Of a stretch of DNA of 64,000 nt, positions 11,786 to 20,436 are shown piece by piece; position 1 is the stretch's first letter; each line of letters begins with the position of its first letter. The stretch covers positions 1,488,001-1,552,000 of the forward strand of contig NZ_JANUGV010000001.1 of the NCBI RefSeq assembly GCF_024753215.1. Reading direction: 5' to 3'. The stretch is from Massilia solisilvae (GTDB lineage Bacteria > Pseudomonadota > Gammaproteobacteria > Burkholderiales > Burkholderiaceae_D). Below the pieces are notes generated by a model. That model saw only the letters and a program-made list of their open reading frames with translations, made no database searches and was not told the DNA's origin. Made by a program: the position numbers and the translations under genes.

Positions 11786-13540
11786 CTACCTCTGCTGCGT
11801 ATAGGGGCTCTTGCCGCCTTGCGCGATGAAGGTGTCGATGCGCGCTTCCAGCACCGGCAGCGGCACGGAGCCCAGCTGCAGCACCGTGTCGTGGAAGTTG
11901 CGGATGTCGAACTTCGGTCCCAGCGCCTGTTCGGCCTTCGCGCGCGCCTTCTGGATCGCCATCTCGCCCAGGTAGTACGACAGGGCCTGGCCCGGCCACG
12001 ATATGTAGCGGTCCACTTCGGTCTCGATCTCGTGGTCGGCCAGTGCGGTGTTCTCGTGCATGTAGGCTTGCGCCTGTTCGCGCGTCCACCCCTTGGCGTG
12101 GATGCCGGTGTCCACCACCAGGCGCGCGGCGCGCCAGGCCTGGTAGCTCAGCATGCCGAAGGTCTCGTAGGCGTTCTCGTAGATGCCCATCTCCACGCCC
12201 AGGCGTTCGGTGTACAGCGCCCAACCTTCGCCAAAGGCCGAGATGTAGGCGCGCCGGAACGGCGGCAGGCCTTTCTGCTCCAGCGCCACCGGCATCTGGA
12301 ACGCGTGGCCCGGCGCCGATTCGTGCAGCGTCAGCGCGGGCAGGGAATACAGCGCACGCGCCGGCAGGTTGTAGGTGTTGACGAGATAAACGCCGGGGCC
12401 GCCGCGGCCGGCAGTGTAGTAGGGCGCCTGGTCCGGCGGCACCGGCACGATCGCAAAGCGCTTGCGCGGCAGGTAGCCGAAGTACTGCTCGGCCTTGCCG
12501 TCGAATTTCTTGGCGACCCAGGCGGCGCGCATCAACAGCTCCTCCGGGGTCTTGGCGTAGAACTGCGGGTCGGTGCGCAGGAACGACAGGAAGGCCGCAA
12601 AGTCGCCCTTGAATCCGGTGGCGCGGATCGTTTGCTCCATCTCGGCGCGGATTTTGGCCATCTCGGACAGGCCGATCTGGTGGATCTGGTCCGCGGTCAG
12701 CGAGGTGGTCGTGTATTCCACGATCTTGGATTGGTAGTAGGCCTTCCCGTCCGGCAGGCTCTCGGCCGCGAGGGCGGTGCGCGCATGGGGCATGTACTCC
12801 TCGCGCATGAAGGCGAGCATGCGGCGATAGGCCGGTTGCACGTCGTCGCGGATCGCGGCGGCGGCGTCAAGGCGCAACTGCTCCTGCTCGGCCGCCGGGA
12901 TCGAGGCCGGCATTGCTTTGAACGGGGCGTAGAAGATGGTGTCCTGCGGCGTCTTCGCTTCGGCAACTGTCGCCAGCGGCGCGTCGCGTCCCGCCAGCGT
13001 CACCTTGGGCGGGGTGAAACCGCGCGCCAGGCCGGCGCGCATGTTCGCGGCTTCTTCGCCGAAATAGCGCGGGAATTCGTGGAGCTGGCTGATGTAGTTG
13101 CGGTACTCCTGGGCGCTCTTGAGCGGGTTGCGCGTCATGTAGGCCAGGTTGGTCCAGAAGCTGCTGTCGGCGTTGACCGGCTGCTCGTACTCGCGAAACC
13201 GCAGCGCCTCGGCCAGCGCCGCTATCTGGGCGCGGTACACCGCATAGTTGACGCGCTCACCCTCCGACAGGTCGGCCGGACGGATCGCATCGAGCTGCTT
13301 GAGCACCCCGGTCCAGTAGGCGAGCCGCTCCTGTTGCGAGCGCGCGTCCACGTGGGGCAGGGTGGGCTGCACGCCGGTGGAGTCTTCCGAGCGGGCCAGG
13401 CGCTGGGACTGGCGCCACTTCCATTCGGCGGTGTAGATCGACTTGAACCGTGCGTCGGCGTCGGTTGCGGCATGCACCGGCAGCGTGGCCGCCGACAGCA
13501 CGCCAGCCGCGAACAGCGCGGCGAGCAGCTTCTTTTCCAT
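11786..13540 (-). CDS. DUF885 family protein, probable secreted metallo-hydrolase
   Basis: 584 residues with a Sec signal peptide (MEKKLLAALFAAGVLSAATL, cleavage near VHA). The DUF885 signature HESAPGH lies at residues 406-412 (H406, E407, H412), followed by a GEGWALYTERLG segment; the HExxPGH form suggests zinc binding like the gluzincin peptidases. Family members are often annotated as uncharacterised or dipeptidyl-carboxypeptidase-like; the substrate is unknown. The frame could begin 24 codons earlier (13612), but ATG 13540 follows an AGGGG stretch and starts the signal peptide. It lies beside another secreted peptidase gene (M28) on the same strand, which suggests shared peptide scavenging. 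Confidence 0.85.
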   Translation of the reverse strand: MEKKLLAALFAAGVLSAATLPVHAATDADARFKSIYTAEWKWRQSQRLARSEDSTGVQPTLPHVDARSQQERLAYWTGVLKQLDAIRPADLSEGERVNYAVYRAQIAALAEALRFREYEQPVNADSSFWTNLAYMTRNPLKSAQEYRNYISQLHEFPRYFGEEAANMRAGLARGFTPPKVTLAGRDAPLATVAEAKTPQDTIFYAPFKAMPASIPAAEQEQLRLDAAAAIRDDVQPAYRRMLAFMREEYMPHARTALAAESLPDGKAYYQSKIVEYTTTSLTADQIHQIGLSEMAKIRAEMEQTIRATGFKGDFAAFLSFLRTDPQFYAKTPEELLMRAAWVAKKFDGKAEQYFGYLPRKRFAIVPVPPDQAPYYTAGRGGPGVYLVNTYNLPARALYSLPALTLHESAPGHAFQMPVALEQKGLPPFRRAYISAFGEGWALYTERLGVEMGIYENAYETFGMLSYQAWRAARLVVDTGIHAKGWTREQAQAYMHENTALADHEIETEVDRYISWPGQALSYYLGEMAIQKARAKAEQALGPKFDIRNFHDTVLQLGSVPLPVLEARIDTFIAQGGKSPYTQQR

Positions 13541-13627
13541 TGTCCCCTTCCGTGCCGCACCGCGGCGAGTGATTGTTCGGACAATTGTTGCCCGGCCGGG
13601 CAAAAGAAGCAAGCCGCCGCGTGTCGG

Positions 13628-15265
13628 TCAGCGCTTCACACGCGCCAGCGGGTCGTTCGCGTTCCAGGTCGGCATCGCCGGCGCGTTGGCAACGGCGTAG
13701 CCCAGGTTGAGCGTGAACTGCGCCTGCTGCACCATGCCCGACAGGTCCCACTTCGGGTTGTATTCGTCGGTGATCTGGTGGTAGCGCTTGGTGAAGCCGA
13801 CCATCTCTTCGTGCGAATGGCCCTGGTCGTGCGCGAACTCGAAGCTGCCGTCGCCCGAGAACACGGCCGAACCGACGTTAAACGCGGGCACGCCAGCCTT
13901 GGCGAACGCGAAGTGGTCGGCGCGGAAGTAGGCGCCGCCCAGGTCCGGCACCGGCGGCGCCAGCTTCAGCCCCATCGCCTTGGCCACTTGCGCGGCGGAG
14001 GCGTGGAGCGAACTGCGTTCGCTGCCGGGCACCCCGATGTCGCGGGTCTTGCCGACGAAGTTCATGCTGTCCAGGTTCAGGTCGGCGGCGGTTTTCGCCA
14101 GCGGCCACAAGGGATGCTGGACGTAGCCGTGCGCGCCGATCAGGCCCTGCTCCTCGGCGCAGGGCCACAGGAAGATCTGGGTGCGGCGCGCCGGATGGGC
14201 AGCTGCGGCCTGCGCCATCGCCAGCAGCGCGGCCGCGCCCGAGGCGTTGTCGATCGCGCCGTTCCAGATGTGATCCGGCTTGCCGTTGCCGGTGTCGATG
14301 CCCAGGTGGTCCCAGTGCGCCGAATAGACCACCGCCTGGTCCTTGAGTTTGGGGTCGGTACCCGGCACGATGCCGGCCACGTTGTACTCGTCCACGTTGC
14401 GCACCGCGCTTCTCACGTGCACGCGCGCGCTTGCGCCCAGTTCGACCGGTTTGAAGCCACGCACCTCGGCCTGCGCGCGCAGTGTGTCCAGGTCCTTGCC
14501 GGCGGCGGCGAACAGGGCGCGCGCCGCATCTTCGTGGATCCAGCCCTGCAGCGCATTGCCCGGGCCGGCCAGGTGGAACTGCTCGTGCGAGAAGCCGTTG
14601 GCCGGCACGCTCCACGGGTACGAGGCGGAAGCGTCGGTGTGGATCAGCAGGATGCCGGCCGCGCCCTGGCGCACCGCCTCTTCGAACTTGTACATCCAGC
14701 GGCCGTACCAGGTCAGCGACTTGCCGCCGAAGCGGTTGGGCTCGGCGGCGGTCGGCTGCGGGTCGTTGACCATTGCAACGAGCAGCTTGCCCTTGACGTC
14801 CGCGCCGGCGAAGTCGTTCCAGTGTTCTTCGTCCGCGTGGATCCCGTAGCCGACGAACACCACCGGCGCCTCGAAACTGGTCTCGTTCTGGCCGTTGGCG
14901 TTGCCGAACACGACCTCGGTGCCCAGGGCCGGCGCGAGCGTCTTGCCGCCGACCGAGAAGCTCACCGCGCTGCCCGGCAGCGTCTTTTCGCCGACCATGG
15001 CAACCTTCTGGCGATAGCTGTCGCCGTTGGCCGGTTTCAGGCCGACCGCCGCCGCCTGCGTCTCGAGGTAGCGCACCGCGAGTTCGCCGCCGCGCTGCCC
15101 GGTGCCGCGGCCTTCGAGCAGGTCGTCCGCCAGGAAGGCCAGGTGGGCGCGCAGCGGCGCCTCGGCCACCACGGGCTGGCTGGACGCCGGCGCGGCGAAA
15201 GCGGGCAGGGACAGCGCCAGCGCGCAGGCGGTGGCGGACAGGCGAAGCGGGAGCAAGCGGGTCAT
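13628..15265 (-). CDS. Secreted M28-family metallopeptidase with PA domain
   Basis: 545 residues with a signal peptide (LPLRLSATACALALSLPAFA). The middle region (about 130-280) fits a protease-associated insert (VFVGYGIHADEEHWNDF, GKLLVAMVND). The C-terminal catalytic part carries the M28 co-catalytic zinc ligands: SAHWDHLG (H317, D319), GAIDNASGAA, CAEEQGLIG and a late His in KRYHQITDEYN. This matches bacterial aminopeptidases acting on peptides in the periplasm or outside. The gene lies 87 bases upstream of the DUF885 start, same strand, and 31 bases downstream of the aminotransferase, so an amino-acid/peptide catabolic operon is plausible. Confidence 0.93.
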   Translation of the reverse strand: MTRLLPLRLSATACALALSLPAFAAPASSQPVVAEAPLRAHLAFLADDLLEGRGTGQRGGELAVRYLETQAAAVGLKPANGDSYRQKVAMVGEKTLPGSAVSFSVGGKTLAPALGTEVVFGNANGQNETSFEAPVVFVGYGIHADEEHWNDFAGADVKGKLLVAMVNDPQPTAAEPNRFGGKSLTWYGRWMYKFEEAVRQGAAGILLIHTDASASYPWSVPANGFSHEQFHLAGPGNALQGWIHEDAARALFAAAGKDLDTLRAQAEVRGFKPVELGASARVHVRSAVRNVDEYNVAGIVPGTDPKLKDQAVVYSAHWDHLGIDTGNGKPDHIWNGAIDNASGAAALLAMAQAAAAHPARRTQIFLWPCAEEQGLIGAHGYVQHPLWPLAKTAADLNLDSMNFVGKTRDIGVPGSERSSLHASAAQVAKAMGLKLAPPVPDLGGAYFRADHFAFAKAGVPAFNVGSAVFSGDGSFEFAHDQGHSHEEMVGFTKRYHQITDEYNPKWDLSGMVQQAQFTLNLGYAVANAPAMPTWNANDPLARVKR

Positions 15266-15296
15266 GCGTTACCTTTGTTGTTGTGGATGTGGGAAA

Positions 15297-16508
15297 TCAG
15301 CGACTCAGCACCCGGGCCAGCCGGTCCACGGCTTCCTGGATGCGTTCGTATTTGGTGGCGTACGAAAAGCGTACGTGCTTGCGCGGCGCGGCAAAGCCGA
15401 AGTCGTCGCCCGGCACGATCGCAACGTGGGTGTCGTTCAGCACCGACCATGCGAACGCGGTGCTGTCGCCGGCGTCCTTGTGCGCCAGCTTGTCGATTTC
15501 GGCGTACACGTAAAAGCCGCCGTCGGGCATGACCGGCACGCCGAAGCCCAGTTCGCGCAGCGCCGGCACGAAATAGTCGCGGCGGCGCTTGAGCTCCAGC
15601 CGGCGCGCTTCGCAGATGGCGAGCGCTTCTTGCGAAAAACACGCCAGCGCCGCGTATTGGGCGATGGCGGACGGGCAGATGAACAGGTTCTGCGCCAGTT
15701 TTTCCAGCACCGGCACCAGGGCCTCCGGCACCACCAGCCAGCCCAGGCGCCAGCCGGTCATGTGGAAGTACTTGGAGAAGCTGTTGACGGTGATGACGTC
15801 GTCGCCATAGGACAGGGCGCTGACGGGCGCGCCGTCGAAGCACAGGCCCGAATACAGCTCGTCCACCACCGAAAAGCCGCCGCGCGCGCGCACGGCCTGG
15901 ATGATCTCTTGCAGCTGCGCCGGGGTCATCGAGGTGCCGGTCGGGTTGGATGGCGAGGCGACCACCACCCCGCGGGTGCGCGCATTCCAGTGCTCGGCCA
16001 CCTGAGCCGCGCTGAGCTGGTAGCGCGCGTCGGCGCCGCACGGCAGCAGCACCGGCTTGCCGCCGAAGGCCGACACGAAGTGGCGGTTGCAGGGATAGCA
16101 GGGGTCGGGCATCAGCACCTCGTCGCCCTCGTTGACCAGCGCGGCGCAGGCCAGCAGCAGCGCGGCCGAGGCGCCGGCCGTCACCACGATGCGGCGCGGG
16201 TCGATCGACACGCCGTAGGCGCTGGCGTAGTGCCCGGCGATCGCCTCGCGCAGGGCGGGCAGGCCAAGCGAGACCGTGTATTGGGTGTGGCCGGCGCGGA
16301 TCGCTTCGATCGCGGCCTGCGCCACCGGCTCGGGCGCGGTGAAATCCGGTTCGCCCACGCTCATGCTGATGATGTCGGCGCCCGCGTGTTTCAGGTCGGC
16401 CGCGGCCTTGACCATTTCCATCACGCGGAAGGGCTCGATCGCGTCCACGCGCTGGGCCAGCTGCAGCGCGCGGGCGGCCTGCAGTTCAGGGTTGTTCGGT
16501 GCGTTCAT
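15297..16508 (-). CDS. PLP-dependent class I/II aminotransferase
   Basis: 403 residues of the aspartate/tyrosine aminotransferase superfamily, fold type I. Visible are the substrate/cofactor segments MSVGEPDF, ASPSNPTGT, VVDELYSGL and the Schiff-base lysine K246 in NSFSKYFHMTGWRLGW; the late Arg motif is VRFSYATKYE. The amino donor cannot be fixed by reading; the sequence is closest in style to AlaC/aromatic-type enzymes. I chose ATG 16508 (MNAPNNPEL) because homologues start near here. ATG 16538 is in frame 10 codons upstream; neither has a good ribosome binding site. It heads a minus-strand run with the M28 peptidase and DUF885 genes. Confidence 0.9.
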   Translation of the reverse strand: MNAPNNPELQAARALQLAQRVDAIEPFRVMEMVKAAADLKHAGADIISMSVGEPDFTAPEPVAQAAIEAIRAGHTQYTVSLGLPALREAIAGHYASAYGVSIDPRRIVVTAGASAALLLACAALVNEGDEVLMPDPCYPCNRHFVSAFGGKPVLLPCGADARYQLSAAQVAEHWNARTRGVVVASPSNPTGTSMTPAQLQEIIQAVRARGGFSVVDELYSGLCFDGAPVSALSYGDDVITVNSFSKYFHMTGWRLGWLVVPEALVPVLEKLAQNLFICPSAIAQYAALACFSQEALAICEARRLELKRRRDYFVPALRELGFGVPVMPDGGFYVYAEIDKLAHKDAGDSTAFAWSVLNDTHVAIVPGDDFGFAAPRKHVRFSYATKYERIQEAVDRLARVLSR

Positions 16509-16566
16509 TGGGTCTTGCTGGATTGGGAATCCTGCCATCTTAACCGAAGCGGGTAGGCGCCGCAGC

Positions 16567-19500
16567 TCACGCGGCAGCGGCGCTGCCGTCGGCCGCGCCG
16601 TGCCCGGCTTCGTCGCTGGCCACCAGGCGCATGGGCGGTGCGGCCAGCAGCGCGCGATCGATCAGCTGCCCGCGCGCCAGCAGGGCGGTGCACTCGGCTG
16701 CCGGCAGCGGGCGGCTGGCATAGTAGCCCTGGATCTGGTCGCAGGCGTAGCCGTGCAGGGTACGCGCCTGCTCCAGGGTCTCCACGCCTTCGGCCACCAC
16801 CTTCAGGCTCAGGTGGTGGGCAAGGCTGATGACGGCTTGGGTGATGGCGGCGTCGTCGCCGTCCTCGGGCAGGTCGCGCACGAAGGCACGGTCGATCTTG
16901 AGCGTGTCGAGCGGGAAGCGCTTCAGGTAGGCCAGGCTGGAATAGCCGGTGCCGAAGTCGTCGATCGACAAGTGCATGCCGAGGCGCTTGATCGCGGCCA
17001 GCGTGGCCGCCGCGCTTTCCGGATCGGCCATCAGCAAGGATTCGGTGAGTTCGAATTCGAGCAGCTGCGGGTTGGCGCCGGAAGCGCCGACGATGCGCTC
17101 GATCACCTGCGCCAGGTCGGCTTGCTGGAACTGGCGCGCCGACAGGTTGATCGCCACCGGCACCGGGGCCGCGCCCTCGCGTTCCCACAGCAGCAGCTGG
17201 CGGCACACCTGGCCGATGATCCATTCGCCCACTGGGATGATGATGCCGGTGTCCTCGAGGATGCCGATGAATTCGAGCGGCGGCACCAGGCCGCGCACCG
17301 GGTGCTGCCAGCGCAGCAGCGCCTCGAAGCCGGCCAGCTTGCCGGTGGCCAGGCTCACCTTGGGCTGGTAGTGCAGCACGAACTCTTCGCGCCGCAGCGC
17401 TTCGCGCAGCTCGGCTTCGGTGCGCAGGCGCCGGGTCGCGTCCTCGTTCATCACCGGCATGTAGAACGAATGGGTGTTGCGGCCCGCCTTCTTGGCGCTG
17501 TACATCGCGTTGTCGGCGTTGCGGATCAGGGCCTCGGCCGCCTCGCCGTCGCCCGGCCAGGTGGCAATGCCCACGCTGGCGGTCGCGTACACCTGCTGGC
17601 CCTGCACGCGGTAGGGCCGGCCCAGGGACTCGACGATGGCGGCGGCCACGGCGCGGCTCTCGCGGCGCTGGGCCGCGGCCGGCAGCACCACGGCGAACTC
17701 GTCGCCGCCCAGGCGGCCGACCACGTCGCCCGCGCGCACGCAGTCGAGCAGGCGGCGCGCGGCCTGCACCAGCAGTTCGTCGCCGGCGGTGTGGCCCAGC
17801 GTGTCGTTGACGTCCTTGAAGCGGTCCAGGTCGATCAGCAGCACCGCGCAGCTGTCGGCGCGGCTCTTGGCGCGCGCGATCGAGTCGTCCAGGAAGCGCG
17901 TCAGGCGCCGCCGGTTGGGCAGGCTGGTCAACTGGTCGTACTGGTCGAGGAAGGTCAGGCGGCTCTTGGCCTCGTGGCGCTCGAGCGCGGTCGCCACCAG
18001 CGTCGCGATGCTCTTCAGGAAATCGGTTTCCACCGGCGTAAAGGTGCGCTCGCCGATGTCGTACACGCCGATTGCGCCGAACAGGCGCGTGCCGCGGAAG
18101 ATCGCCACGTCCAGCCCGCAGCCGACCACGCTGGAGGCGCGCAGCGGCGCCGACCATGGCAGCAGGCCGGGCTGTCCCTGCGTGCGGACGGCGGCCTGGC
18201 AGTCGTACACGGTGCCGTTCATCTGCGACGGCCAGCCCGCGACCGCGCGTGCGATCGCCACATTGCGTTCGGTGTCCGCTTCCAGCAGCACCGCAAAGCG
18301 CGTGTTCAGGCCCTGGGCGGCGGTGGCCGCGGCCTGCGCGAACAGTTCGTCCAGCATCGAGGCGTGCAACGCCTTCTGCCCCAGCGCCGCGATCAGGGTC
18401 TGGCGCCGCGCGTTGTCCAGGATCGCTTGTTCAAAGTCCTTGCGCGCGGTGATGTCGATGTCGATGCAGATGTACTTTTCGACCGCCTTGTCCGCGCCCA
18501 GAATCGGCACCACGGTGCGGAACCACTGGGTTTCGCCCTGCGCGCCGGATACCGTCACCTCGCCGGTCCAGACCAGGGGCGAGGGCACCCATGGCAGGCC
18601 GCTGGCATTGGCCGGGCGCCCGATGGTGGCCAGTTCCATCCCGGCCAGCGCCTCGCGCGCGATCCCGCAGCAGCGCACGAACTGCTCGTTGGCGTCCACG
18701 ATGCGGCCCAGCTTGTCCACCTCGCACATGCTGGCCACCTGGTCCATCGCGCGCTTGTGCTCGAGCAGCGTGTGCATCAGGTGCGCGATGCGCTCGCCAT
18801 ACTGGTTGCGCAGGCTGGCGGTGGTGCGGTTGATGGCGTGGATCGCGTCCTGGATCTCGACCGGCGCATCGTCCAGCAGCGGCGCCTCGGCCGTCACTTC
18901 GCCAGCCGATACTTCGTTCTCGAAGTGCTGCAGGCGCTGCAGGTTGGCGAGCCAGCGGCGCAGCGTCGAGCGCATCAGGAGGTAGCAGGCCAGCGCAAAC
19001 GCGGCCACCAGCGCGGCGGTCTGCACCGCCACGTCCCACAGCTGCGCGGCGATCGCCGCTGCGTCGATGGCCAGGCCCAGCACGCCGATGCTCTGCCCGC
19101 CAGCCTCGACCTTGCGCACCACGTCGGGCATCCTGCGGTCGATGGCGTGCACCAGCCACGCGGGCGCGCCCGGCCCTTTGGCCGGCGGCGCGGCGAGGAC
19201 GGTCATGCCGTGCGGCCCGCGAAACGCGGCGCTCTTGAGCGGCGAGCCTGCCAGCGCCAGGTGCATCACCTGCTCGACGCGGGTGGCGTCGCCTTCCAGG
19301 CTCTCATGGGCGATGGCTTGCGCGGTGATGTCGGCGATGGTGTTGGCCGCCTGGTCGGTGTCGGCAAGGCGCTGGCTGAACTGGTAGCGGTAGAACATCC
19401 CGAGGCCGAACAGCAGGAACACCAGCATGCACAGCCCGAACATGGCAAATACCCGGCCGCTGAGGGAGCGTGGCAGGAACTTGTGCGGGAATAGGGTCAT
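16567..19500 (-). CDS. Membrane-bound GGDEF-EAL protein with PAS and GAF domains (c-di-GMP turnover)
   Basis: 977 residues. Two membrane helices (about 16-38 and 150-170) enclose a ~110-residue periplasmic sensor region. Next come a PAS-like domain (about 235-350, ending in the PAC-style YICIDIDITARKDFE) and a GAF domain (about 360-500). GGDEF is intact (GGDEF at 598-602, with LIDLDRFKDVND) and so is EAL (E726-A727-L728, DDFGTGYSS, LKIDRAFV, EGVET). Both synthase and phosphodiesterase motifs are complete, so either activity is possible. The gene is transcribed alone; a TTGTTGCAACAA palindrome lies ~50 bases upstream. The C-terminal ~30 residues are Ala-rich and not conserved. Confidence 0.95.
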   Translation of the reverse strand: MTLFPHKFLPRSLSGRVFAMFGLCMLVFLLFGLGMFYRYQFSQRLADTDQAANTIADITAQAIAHESLEGDATRVEQVMHLALAGSPLKSAAFRGPHGMTVLAAPPAKGPGAPAWLVHAIDRRMPDVVRKVEAGGQSIGVLGLAIDAAAIAAQLWDVAVQTAALVAAFALACYLLMRSTLRRWLANLQRLQHFENEVSAGEVTAEAPLLDDAPVEIQDAIHAINRTTASLRNQYGERIAHLMHTLLEHKRAMDQVASMCEVDKLGRIVDANEQFVRCCGIAREALAGMELATIGRPANASGLPWVPSPLVWTGEVTVSGAQGETQWFRTVVPILGADKAVEKYICIDIDITARKDFEQAILDNARRQTLIAALGQKALHASMLDELFAQAAATAAQGLNTRFAVLLEADTERNVAIARAVAGWPSQMNGTVYDCQAAVRTQGQPGLLPWSAPLRASSVVGCGLDVAIFRGTRLFGAIGVYDIGERTFTPVETDFLKSIATLVATALERHEAKSRLTFLDQYDQLTSLPNRRRLTRFLDDSIARAKSRADSCAVLLIDLDRFKDVNDTLGHTAGDELLVQAARRLLDCVRAGDVVGRLGGDEFAVVLPAAAQRRESRAVAAAIVESLGRPYRVQGQQVYATASVGIATWPGDGEAAEALIRNADNAMYSAKKAGRNTHSFYMPVMNEDATRRLRTEAELREALRREEFVLHYQPKVSLATGKLAGFEALLRWQHPVRGLVPPLEFIGILEDTGIIIPVGEWIIGQVCRQLLLWEREGAAPVPVAINLSARQFQQADLAQVIERIVGASGANPQLLEFELTESLLMADPESAAATLAAIKRLGMHLSIDDFGTGYSSLAYLKRFPLDTLKIDRAFVRDLPEDGDDAAITQAVISLAHHLSLKVVAEGVETLEQARTLHGYACDQIQGYYASRPLPAAECTALLARGQLIDRALLAAPPMRLVASDEAGHGAADGSAAAA

Positions 19501-19551
19501 GGGAAGTCGCCCCGGTGCCGCGCTATCGGCCCGGGCGGAGTATTGCTACAT

Positions 19552-19567
19552 TTGTTGCAACAATATA
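19552..19567. promoter_or_regulatory. Palindrome overlapping a -10-like box upstream of the GGDEF-EAL gene
   Basis: TTGTTGCAACAA at 19552-19563 is a perfect 12-base palindrome. Its edge overlaps TATATT (minus strand, 19567-19562), a plausible -10 for the gene starting at 19500. No convincing -35 is seen. The layout fits a repressor or activator site but the regulator is unknown. Confidence 0.35.
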
Positions 19568-19670
19568 ACACATTCTCACGTGCATCCCGCCCCGGCCGCA
19601 GCCAGAATCCCCCAAAATACGACGGTCTGTGGCGTGCGCCTTTACAAGACTTGACAGTTCACGCGGGCGT

Positions 19671-20417
19671 TCAGAACTGCTCATCCGGCGCCAGGTAGCG
19701 CCACTGGCCGGGCGGCAACTCGCCCAGCTTGACGCGGCCGATGCGCACGCGCTTCAGGCCCACGACCTTCAGCCCGACCATCTCGCACATGCGGCGGATC
19801 TGACGCTTCTTGCCTTCGCGCAGGGTAAAGCTGAGCTGGTCATCGTTCTGCCAGCGCACCTTGGCCGGCAGCAGCGGTTTGCCGTCCATCCACAGGCCAT
19901 GGTTGAGCTTTTTCAGGTCGGCATCGGGCAGGCGGCCCGGCTTGGTGTACTGGACCCGCACCAGGTATTCCTTCTCGATCGAGGTGTCCTCGCCGATCAG
20001 CTTTTTCGCGATGCGGCCGTCCTGGGTCAGCACCAGCAGGCCTACCGAGTCGATGTCCAGGCGCCCGGCCGGGACCAGGCTTTTCAGCTGCGCCGGGTGG
20101 AACTGCTCGGGCGAAGGGTCGGCGCTCCAGCGGTTCTCCGGCTTGACCAGCACCACGGCCGGCTTGTAGCCGTCCTCGGCCTGGCCGCTGACGTAGCCGA
20201 CCGGCTTGTGCAGCAGAACGGTCACGCGCCGGGCCTGCTGGGCCTGGGCCTGGCGCTCCACCGTGATGCGCTGCGACGGCAGCACCTTGCTGCCCAGTTC
20301 CGACACCACCTGGCCGTCCACCCGCACCCAGCCGCGGGCGATCCATTCGTCGGCCTCGCGGCGCGAGCACAGGCCAAGTTCGGACATGCGTTTGGAAAGG
20401 CGGAGTGGTTCAGTCAT
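19671..20417 (-). CDS. RluB/RluE/RluF-family pseudouridine synthase, RluF-like
   Basis: 248 residues. An N-terminal S4 RNA-binding domain ([20 protein letters not shown]) precedes the RsuA/RluB-type catalytic domain with the active-site Asp in [17 protein letters not shown]. Further conserved blocks are KEYLVRV and [15 protein letters not shown]. The overall layout is closest to RluF, which makes pseudouridine at 23S rRNA U2604 in E. coli; the exact target is inferred. It starts 19 bases after glnD on the same strand, so map-glnD-rluF probably form one transcript. Confidence 0.85.
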   Translation of the reverse strand: MTEPLRLSKRMSELGLCSRREADEWIARGWVRVDGQVVSELGSKVLPSQRITVERQAQAQQARRVTVLLHKPVGYVSGQAEDGYKPAVVLVKPENRWSADPSPEQFHPAQLKSLVPAGRLDIDSVGLLVLTQDGRIAKKLIGEDTSIEKEYLVRVQYTKPGRLPDADLKKLNHGLWMDGKPLLPAKVRWQNDDQLSFTLREGKKRQIRRMCEMVGLKVVGLKRVRIGRVKLGELPPGQWRYLAPDEQF

Positions 20418-20436
20418 CGGTTCTTGCAGGGGAAGG

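Noticed and set aside
11567..15532. Very long open frame (1321 codons) on the plus strand
   Set aside because: It is antisense to the DUF885 and M28 peptidase genes, whose motifs and signal peptides are clear. The plus-strand translation is His/Arg/Gly-rich low-complexity sequence typical of high-GC shadow frames.
16276..19494. 1072-codon plus-strand open frame
   Set aside because: Antisense to the GGDEF-EAL gene; composition is that of a GC-skewed shadow with no domain likeness.
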